NCBI RefSeq assembly: GCF_004664715.2
Contig: NC_051068.1
Location: forward strand, 15,317,798-15,381,797
Direction: 5' to 3'
DNA: 64,000 bases
Source: Peromyscus leucopus
Lineage: Eukaryota; Chordata; Mammalia; Rodentia; Cricetidae
In this document: piece by piece, positions 56,986 through 64,000 of the stretch
Layout of the letters: every line of letters starts with the position of its first letter
Position numbering within the stretch: position 1 is the first letter of the stretch
Program-made: the position numbers and the translations under genes
The notes under the pieces: model-generated
Told to the model about the DNA's origin: nothing
Seen by the model: only the letters and a program-made list of their open reading frames with translations
Database searches by the model: none

Positions 56986-57689
56986 CTCAAACTGATGCAG
57001 TAATTATTGACCTTTTAACAATGGGATCTTAACAATGGCAAGAAATGAATCAATTGTTAATAATCTCAGAAACCAATTACCAGGTCCTTTCAGAAAGGGA
57101 GACAGGCCTCTCTGCTAAGAAGATCTTGGCATGAAAAGAAATAACAAGGACAATTAAAAAAAAAAAAACTAAATTGCTGCCAAGTTCATCTTCAGACTTC
57201 AGTGTAAAAAATCCCAAACACAGTGCTGTGAACTCATCTAGCAGTTTTCTTTCTTTTTTTCTTTTTTTCAAATCACTTTCTAAAAGTCAGATACAATGTG
57301 AGTTAAGCAGGAAACTGTATAAAGGAAAGTGCATGGGATCTGTTCCACAGACTCAAATAAAAGCATCTTTGCCTAGAAACAAAAGAAAAGATGATTTTGG
57401 TGAAAATTGGAGATATAAAGTAAAAACCATGCAATACTGGCTTGTAAACATTAAGTAATCAGACACTTAAAAGCAGCAGTTGTATAAACTGTGAAGCAGA
57501 AGGGACATCTCTAGTGTTGACCGAGTATGAGCGTGTTCATTTGATATTACAGGAGCGGGCTCACTCCGATAGGCAAGCCCATCCCTCACGGTGGAGCAAA
57601 GGACACATTGACAGTTAGAGGCAAGTACAAGAAGGAGGCACTTGCTTCAACCACGCTATTAAAAACAGTACATGGGTCTTGTCTACCCA
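56986..57689. other. Single-copy-like DNA, nothing recognised
   Basis: No repeat or gene recognised. It may contain the decayed 5' part of the retroviral element that follows, but no LTR was seen. Confidence 0.35.
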
Positions 57690-57769
57690 TGTGCTATTTC
57701 TATTCTTAATTGAAGTCTTAGCCATATGTTGAGCTTATCAATATTGGCCCATGGAATGGAGATGCTAGG

Positions 57770-58590
57770 TTGAATATGAAAGCTCACACACTTAAGGTGT
57801 CAAGTTGGTGTGAATGGATGGCTGAAGTGTTTGTTATAAGGCCTACTGAAAAGGAGCTGGAGATGCCTGATATCCCCTGGCTTAGTGTTGATGAAGGGAT
57901 TTTAAGGCTCAGGGAAAATGGAATGCAAGAGAGGGCACACTGTGTAAAACCTAATCCTCTACGACTGGAAGGCCCAGAAGACATGCTAATTCACAAACGC
58001 TGTATGGCACAAAATGGTGAGGGAGGTACTAGCACATTTAAAGAGCCTGACATTGCTCTTCTCATTGCACCAGCAGGACAGAGACAATGCTGTTCAATCA
58101 GATGAATTAAATATGGTGTGCTTAATAGGGCCCTGAAATAGCAGGGGCCAGGTGGCCACACAGAATGGCTAAAGGCAAGAGGACTGTAGCTTTCATAGGT
58201 AAAACAGGCAAAGTAATGTCTATAATGGGCTAACCCATAATGAGCAACACAGGCAGAGTGATTTTTATGATGGCATGACTGATATGGATATCTGGTACTA
58301 GCTAATCAGTCATGGCGTTTCCAACAATTAAATAGATAAGAAACCTATTATGTTTTTGTTCGATTTGAAAACCAGAAAAAATTCTCAAACAGATGAAAGA
58401 AAAGCTATGTTGGATTGCAGCAATAGGAAATCTTGGCTGATGAACCAATTTCCAGACTTGAGCAAGTTTACAGACCCAGAACCCCTTGAGTGAGGGGGAG
58501 GCCAGGTCCTCCTGAGGAAGGACCTTGCTAAAATACATTAAGTTTTACTGTTAGCTTTTTGGCATTTTCAAAGGTAACGTACACCTTAGA
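57770..58590 (+). pseudogene. ERV gag remnant
   Basis: An open frame of 111 codons (57770-58105) with a WCEWMAEVFVIRPTEKELE start precedes a stop-ridden stretch up to the protease. Assignment to gag rests on its place upstream of protease and on charged, tryptophan-bearing content; no zinc knuckle was seen. Confidence 0.55.
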
Positions 58591-58594
58591 AAGG

Positions 58595-58830
58595 AAACAA
58601 TCAGACTTTCTGGGGCCTATTGGATACTAGTTCTGAATTGACACTGATTCCAGAAGACTCCCCAAATCATTGTGGCCCCCAGTTAAAGTAGGGTTTTGTG
58701 GAGGTCAGGTGATTAATGGAGTTTTGGCTGAAATCTGACTCCAGTGGGTCCAGTGGTCCTTGAATTCATCATCCCATGGTTATTTTTACAATTCTGAATG
58801 TGTAATTGGGATAGATAGACTTGGAAGTTG
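58595..58830 (+). pseudogene. ERV protease remnant
   Basis: Residues LLDTSSEL (58617-58640) fit the aspartic protease active-site box, with Ser at the third position where the family has Gly, so catalysis would be lost. In-frame stops follow. Confidence 0.65.
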
Positions 58831-58837
58831 ATAGGCT

Positions 58838-59760
58838 TTGCACATTGGTTCCCTGACCTGTGGATTCACAGGTATTATGGTTGGAAAAACCAAATGGAAG
58901 CCATTGAAGCCTTTTTTCGGGAAAATGGGAACCAAAACCAGTATCAAATCCTGGGAAGAATTGCAGAAATTAGTGCCAGAACTTGAAAGATGCAGGGGTG
59001 GTGGTCCCCACATCTCCCGTTAACTCTTCTCTTCAGCCTGTTTAAAAGATAGCTGAATGGTGGAGAATGGCAGTTAACTATCATAAACTTAAACAAGTAC
59101 TGACTTTGATTGCAGCCACTGGACCAGATGTGCTGTCCTGCTTGAACAGATTAACACATCTGGTATATGGTATGCAGCTATTGATCTAGCAAATGCCTTT
59201 TTCTTGCTGTCTATCTATAAGGACCACCAGAAGAAATTTACTTTCAGTTGGCAAGGCCAGCAATATACCTTTACAGCTTTACCTCAGGGATACATTAACT
59301 TTACCTCTCCAGCCCTGTGTCATAACTTAGTTCAAAGGGGTCTTAATCATATAAATCTTCTACAAAATATTACATTAATCCACTACATCCATGACATTGT
59401 GATGATGGGACTAAGTGAGCTGGAGCTAGCAACCACTTAAGGCTTGTTGGTAATGCACATGGCCATCAGAGGATGACAAATAAATCTAACCAAAATACAT
59501 GGGTCTTCTACCTCAATGCAGTTTTTAGGAGTCCAGTGGTGTGGGGCATGCAGAGATATTCTTTCAAAGTGAATTGCACTTGGCTCCTCCCACCACTAAG
59601 AAAGAAAGACAACACCTAGTGGGAATATTTGGATTCTGGAGACCGCACATTTCTCACTTGGGTGTGTTACTCTGGCCCATAAACCAAGTGATTTAGAAAG
59701 CTGCTAGCTCTGTGTAGGGCCTCAAACAGGAAAAGGCTCTTCAGCAGGTCCAGGTTGCTG
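58838..59760 (+). pseudogene. ERV reverse transcriptase remnant
   Basis: The first fragment (58838-59023) is the RT N-terminal part. The second (59204-59440) has the QYTFTALPQGY box and reads YIHD at codons 61-64, so the first Asp of the metal-binding YxDD motif is His. A two-residue insertion follows the LPQGY box. Frames change between the fragments, and stops lie between 59440 and 59760. Confidence 0.9.
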
Positions 59761-60259
59761 TGCAGGCTGATCTACCACATGGACCATACAATCCAGCAGA
59801 CCCAATTGCACTTAAGGTGTCAGTGACAGATAGGGATGTTGTCTGGATCCTTTGGCAGTTCCCAAAGACGAATTACAGAGGAGACCCTTGGAATTTTGAG
59901 AAAGGTCTTACCATTACTTGGAGACAACTATTCTCCCTTTGATAGACAGCTATTGGGACTTAGTGGAAATTGAATGTTACACAATGGGCCATCAAATTAC
60001 CATGCAACATGAACTGCTCATCATGAGGTGGGTATTATCCGTCCCACCAAGCCATAAAGTAGGACATGCACAGAAGTAACCCATTACTTACTTCAGATGG
60101 AAGTAGTATATATGTGATTGGACCTGAGCAGGTCCTGAGACACAGGCAAGTTACATGAAGAGGTTTCTCAAATGTTTATGATTTATACTCCCATTTAAAT
60201 GTTTTTTTTTTGTTCCCAAACATACACCTGTAGCATCATGGGGTATGCCCCATGATCAG

Positions 60260-60600
60260 TTGACTGAGGGAGAGAAAAATTGGGCTTGGTTTACTAATGG
60301 TTCTGTATTCTGTAAAGAAATTGATAGCCGCAGCATTGGAGTACTTTTCTTGACAACCCTGAAAGACACCGGTAAAAGGGAAATCTTCATGGGCAGAACT
60401 TAGGGTAGTACACATGTTAATACATTTTGCTTCAAAGGAGAAGTGGCCAGATATGTGATTGTTACTAATTAATGGACTGTAGCAAATGTACTGGCCGGCT
60501 GATCAGGGAATTAGAAAGAGCATGATTAGAAAATTGATGAGAAAGATATCTGAAGAAGAAGTATATGGATATATCTGTTTGAATGGGCAAAAGATATGAA
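60260..60600 (+). pseudogene. ERV RNase H remnant
   Basis: WFTNGS (60287-60304) is the first RNase H catalytic box with Asn where the family has Asp. Downstream frame is broken by stops. Confidence 0.7.
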
Positions 60601-60790
60601 GATTCTTGTGTTCCATGTAAATGCCCATCAAAATGTGACTTTATTAGAAGAGGAGTTCAATAATCAAGCAAGTAGGATCACTCATTCTGTGGATAGCCGG
60701 ACTCTTTCTCCAAACATTTCTGTCATGGCCCAATGGGCCCATGAACAAAATGGTCATTGGAGAGAAATAATTTTTTCCTTTGCAAGGTGA
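60596..60790 (+). pseudogene. ERV RNase H end / integrase N-terminus remnant
   Basis: The 64-codon frame contains FHVNAHQ, resembling the last RNase H box, then AQWAHEQNGH, resembling the first His pair of the integrase HHCC zinc domain. The catalytic core of integrase is absent. Confidence 0.75.
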
Positions 60791-62255
60791 ATGTCATTTG
60801 GAGATAGCTTCTTGGTTAGGAGTGGTAGTTCATGGTCCCTTTCCCCTTTCAGTATTGAGACCTCATCTGAATCTGTGTAGGACCTGTGCATGCTGCCAGT
60901 CTCTGTGAGTTTATATTACATCAGTCCTATTGTATCTGAAAGTCATATATCACTTAGGGCTCTTAAAATATTTCTGTCCCCTCTTCTGCATAGTTTCCTG
61001 AGCCTTGAGAGGAAGGGTTTGATATCCCATTTAGGACTGAGTGTTCCCAAACCTCTCAGTCTCTGTGTATTGTCCTGCTGTGGGTCTCTGTTTTAGTTCC
61101 CAAATACTGCAAAAGGAAGTTCCACTGATGATGGCTGAGCTACCTATGCAAATATCAGAATGTCATTAGGAGTAATTTTATTACTATGATCCTTTTGCAC
61201 AACAATAGTATTTGATTTTCTCCCAGGCCCATGGCCAATGGCTATCCGAGCAGTGTCGGGCATGGGTTTCATCTCATAATATGGGCCTCAAATCCAATCA
61301 GAGAGTGGTTGGTTGTCTCCATAATACTTGTGCCACCACTGCACCAGCATATCATGCAGGCAGGTCACCGCTGAGCATCACTGGGTTTGTAGCTGAGAAT
61401 TGCTGGTTTGTGGTAGTGGTCATATTTAATGAGATGTTAGTGTTGTCTTCAGCAACAGGCCTTACCATGAGTTTGTGGAGAGCAACCAACAGCGGTGGAA
61501 ATAGCCTGAGATGTTTGGGGGGCAGGGGGTGGGCTCCTATGTGGCCCCTTTGGCCAACCACTCAACTAGTTGTATCCCATTCCTGGCACTAGAGGTTTTA
61601 CTTGGTGGTGATAGATGTTTAGTTGGGCCTGTGTATCCCCCATTATTTGGTGGCTCCATTTAGATTTCTTTTACATATGTCTGTGTTTTAAGAACTTCTA
61701 CAGTACTAGGTTTCCATTTAACCCTGCAGATGGTCCTTAGTGTTAGCTCTCCTTTCCTACATCCCCTCCCTTACCCACCTCTTCTGTTTCCTTTCCTCTC
61801 TTAGCACTGAGACCTCATCTGAACCTGTGTAGGACTTGTGCTCTAAATCACCCCCTCTCTTGATGCAGCTTTATAATTTATTTCCCCTTCCTTGTGAGAT
61901 TCTCCACTCTCCCCTAGTCCCTTACTCTACATCTAACCTCTGTGTTAGTATGGATTGTAGCAACCTATCAAATACTTAAAAGCTAACATACACATGTAAG
62001 AGGTACATACAATATTTGTCATTTTAGGTCTGAGTTTACTCACTAAGGATGATTTTTTTTTATTCTAACTCCATCCGCTTACCTACAAATTTCATCTTTT
62101 CAACAGATGAATAATATTCCAGGGTGCAAATATACCACATTCTCATTATTCATTTGTCATCCATTGATGGACACTGAAGCTATTAGCAATTTCTAACTAC
62201 TCTGAATAGAGCGGCAATGACCATGAATGAGCAAGTGTCTCCATAGTAGGATATG

Positions 62256-62600
62256 TGTGGGGCATTTACCCACCACCCCCACAGTTCCCCAGAGTTTTCT
62301 TGAGTGTGAGCAGCAGGAAATATTAGATAGAAGGATTTATTGCGGAAAATATTGTGGAGATAAACAGATAGAAAATAAAGGATAGCCTCGAGAGGGCCTG
62401 GAACCTATTCCAACGGGCCCGGACTGTCTCTGGCCCAGGGTTTTTATAGAGATGCCAAGGGGTGGAGCAAAAGACCTCCTCCCCCAGCACAGTCAAGTGC
62501 AGACCATCTCAGACACCTGCACTCAGGCCCGTGGTCCTAATCATCCTCTATGCGGACCTGCTGGGTAAAGCCACAAGGAACCCGAGAACGGGCTCCCACA
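62256..62600 (-). mobile_element. Solo LTR, IAP-like class II
   Basis: TGTGGGGC...GGCTCCCACA has inverted TG...CA ends. GATATG lies on both sides (62250-62255, 62601-62606), a perfect 6-bp target duplication. On the minus strand a TATAAAAA box (complement of 62440-62448) precedes an AATAAA (complement of 62336-62341) at the normal U3-R spacing, which sets the orientation. No internal region adjoins it. Confidence 0.92.
62440..62448 (-). promoter_or_regulatory. TATA box of the IAP-like LTR
   Basis: GTTTTTATAG on the plus strand reads CTATAAAAAC on the minus strand, about 100 bases upstream of the LTR AATAAA. Confidence 0.6.
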
Positions 62601-62896
62601 GATATGGAAAACTTTGGGTATATGCCCAAGAGTGATACCTCTGAATCTTGAGGTAGACCTATTCCTGGCTTCCTGATGAACCAACACATTGATTTCCATA
62701 GTAGCTATACAAGTTTTTACTTCCACCAGCAATGGATGATTGTTCCTCCTACTCCATATCCTTACCAACATGAGTTGTCATTTGCTTTATTGATTTTGGC
62801 CATTATGACTGGTAAAAGTTGAAATCTCAAAGTAGTTTTGATTTGCATTTCCCTGATGACTGAAGATGTTGAATGTATTTTCCAGGTTTCCCCAGT

Positions 62897-62897
<1 letters not shown>

Positions 62898-62948
<51 letters not shown>
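62898..62948. repeat. (GT)n microsatellite inside L1
   Basis: About 25 GT units within antisense ORF2 DNA. Confidence 0.96.
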
Positions 62949-62949
<1 letters not shown>

Positions 62950-62981
62950 GAGAACTCTCTATCTAGCTTTCTACCCCACTT

Positions 62982-63157
62982 CTTTTTTTTTTTTTTTTTT
63001 TTTTTTTGGTTTTTCGAGACAGGGTTTCTCTGTGTAGCTTTGCGCCTTTCCTGGGACTCACTTGGTAGTCCAGGCTGGCCTCGAACTCACAGAGATCCAC
63101 CTGGCTCTGCCTCCCAAGTGCTGGAATTAAAGGCGTGCTCCACCACCGCCCGGCTTA
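62982..63157 (-). mobile_element. B1 SINE, antisense, in L1
   Basis: T tail, TTTTTCGAGACAGGGTTTCT CTGTGTAGCTTTGCGCCTTT CC and CTCCACCACCGCCCGGC are a full antisense B1 of cricetid type. CTACCCCACTT flanks both sides (62971-62981, 63158-63168), an 11-bp target duplication. Confidence 0.96.
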
Positions 63158-64000
63158 CTACCCCACTTTTTAATTGGGTTATTTGTTTTCTTGATTCCAG
63201 GTTTTTTTTAGTTCTGTATATATTTTAGATATTAACTCTCTATTGGATGTGTTATTGGCAAAGATCTTTTCCTACTCTGTAGCCTGCCATGTTGCCTGAA
63301 TAATGGCGTCCTTTGCTTTACAGAAGCTTTTTCAGTTTCATGAGGTTCCATTTATTAGTTGTTGCTCTTAGTGCCTTGCTATCAGTGTTCTGTTCAGAAA
63401 GTTGTCTCCTGTGGCAAAGAGTTCAAGGCTATTTCCCACTTTCTCTTCTATCAGATTCAGAATATCTGTCAAGGTTCTTGATCCATTTGGGGTTGAGGTT
63501 CTGGCAGAGTGATGAACTTGGATCTATTTGCATTCTTCTATACACAACCATTCCGTTTGATCAGCACCATTTGTTGGAAGATGTTGTCTTTTCTCCAGTG
63601 TATATTTGTGTCTCAATTGTCAAATGTCCGGTGTCCAGTGGTGTGTGGACTTATGTCTGGGTCTTCAATTCAATTCCATTGGTCAACATGTTGGTTACAT
63701 CAATACCATGCCAATTTTCACTACTTTATATGTTCTGTAGTACAGCTTGAAATCGAGAATGATGATACCTCCAGTAGTTCTTTTATTACCCAGGATTGCT
63801 TTAGCTATCCTGAGATTTTGTGTTTCCATATGAAGCTGAGACATCATGAAGAGATGTTGATTTTGTTAAAGGCTTTTTTTTTTTCTACATCTAATGAGAT
63901 GATCATGTGGTTTTTGTCTTCCAATCTGTTTATGTGGTAGATTATGTTTAATCCATTTACATGTGTTAAACCATTTTCCTGTATCTCTGGGATGTAGCCA

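Larger units (their letters stand above)
57690..60790 (+). mobile_element. Decayed endogenous retrovirus, internal region
   Basis: Gag-, protease-, reverse-transcriptase-, RNase H- and integrase-like remnants occur in the standard retroviral order on one strand, in several frames. No flanking LTR was found on either side; the right end is cut off where antisense L1 begins near 60800. The protein wording suggests an ERV-L-like (class III) or related lineage, but this is tentative. Numerous stops and frameshifts; inactive. Confidence 0.88.
60791..64000 (-). mobile_element. L1 element, antisense, runs out of window
   Basis: 60800-61990 is antisense L1 3' UTR (CAGTCTCTGTGAGTTTATAT, ATCCCATTTAGGACTGAGTG, CTGATGATGGCTGAG). 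From about 62050 to the window end is antisense ORF2 (GCAAGTGTCTCCATAGTAGG, GGGTATATGCCCAAGAGTGA, CATTTCCCTGATGACTGAAG, TTACAGAAGCTTTTTCAGTT TCATGAGG). It is cut by a solo LTR (62256-62600), a GT repeat and a B1. The 5' part, including most of the RT domain and any ORF1, lies beyond the window. Confidence 0.93.
62050..64000 (-). pseudogene. L1 ORF2 remnant, partial
   Basis: Minus-strand reading gives C-terminal ORF2 wording such as LGHIPK (plus-strand CTTTGGGTATATGCCCAAG) upstream to the region around the RT fingers at the window edge. Interrupted by LTR, microsatellite and SINE, with additional frame breaks. Plus-strand frames at 63313-63940 are its antisense shadows. Confidence 0.88.

Noticed and set aside
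63313..63940. 145- and 143-codon plus-strand frames near the window end
   Set aside because: They are antisense to L1 ORF2 and appear open because the opposite strand is coding-derived.

Overview
The window is vertebrate nuclear DNA from a muroid rodent, most likely a cricetid (hamster/vole/deer-mouse group). The evidence is the repeat content: B1 SINEs with the cricetid-type right half (the GGAAAGG(C/T)(G/A)CAAA(G/A)CTAC wording), B3/B4/ID-type SINEs, rodent URR1-like hAT elements, rodent L1 3' ends, and several LTR families I associate with cricetid genomes. Species is not determinable from sequence alone.

No intact protein-coding gene, rRNA, tRNA gene or CRISPR array was found. The long open frames are either simple-repeat translations (the GGT tract at 27.7-28.8 kb, GAA at 12.0 kb, proline-rich minisatellite at 39.1-39.4 kb) or antisense shadows of L1 ORF2. 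The region looks intergenic or deeply intronic. Two short segments (21,073-21,144 and around 37,197-37,350) have splice-site-like borders and are offered only as exon candidates.

Layout: 0-9 kb, mostly single-copy DNA with scattered MIR, ID, B3, B4 and B1 SINEs and dinucleotide repeats. 9.2-9.6 kb, an antisense solo LTR. 10-19 kb, sparse SINEs, a GAA triplet tract and a 26-bp minisatellite. 19.2-19.7 kb, a solo LTR with perfect 6-bp target duplications. 20-27.7 kb, mostly single-copy. 27.7-28.8 kb, a 1-kb G/GGT tract. 29.4-31.7 kb, decayed L1. 31.8-38.6 kb, SINEs, an LTR inserted in a CA repeat, hAT copies and microsatellites. 39-41 kb, a CCCAGCC-type minisatellite and an old rodent dispersed repeat. 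41-49 kb, largely single-copy. 49.5-51.7 kb, a rodent dispersed repeat carrying a 105-bp tandem duplication.

The most informative part is 52.2-64 kb, a stratified pile of retroelements. An ancient plus-strand L1 (52.2-57.0 kb) is interrupted by a 5'-inverted (twin-primed) younger L1 with an 18-bp target duplication, by a solo LTR with a 6-bp duplication, by another rodent repeat and by a short L1 tail that is itself inverted. Next is a decayed retroviral internal region with recognisable gag, protease, reverse transcriptase, RNase H and integrase remnants (57.7-60.8 kb), then a minus-strand L1 that runs out of the window and contains an IAP-like solo LTR and a B1, each with target duplications. 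The order of insertion can be read directly from which element cuts which.

The sequence does not show a new gene system. The features most worth following up are the LTR family that has B1-like pol III boxes inside it, the very long G-rich tract, the recent 105-bp duplication and the candidate exon at 21.07 kb.
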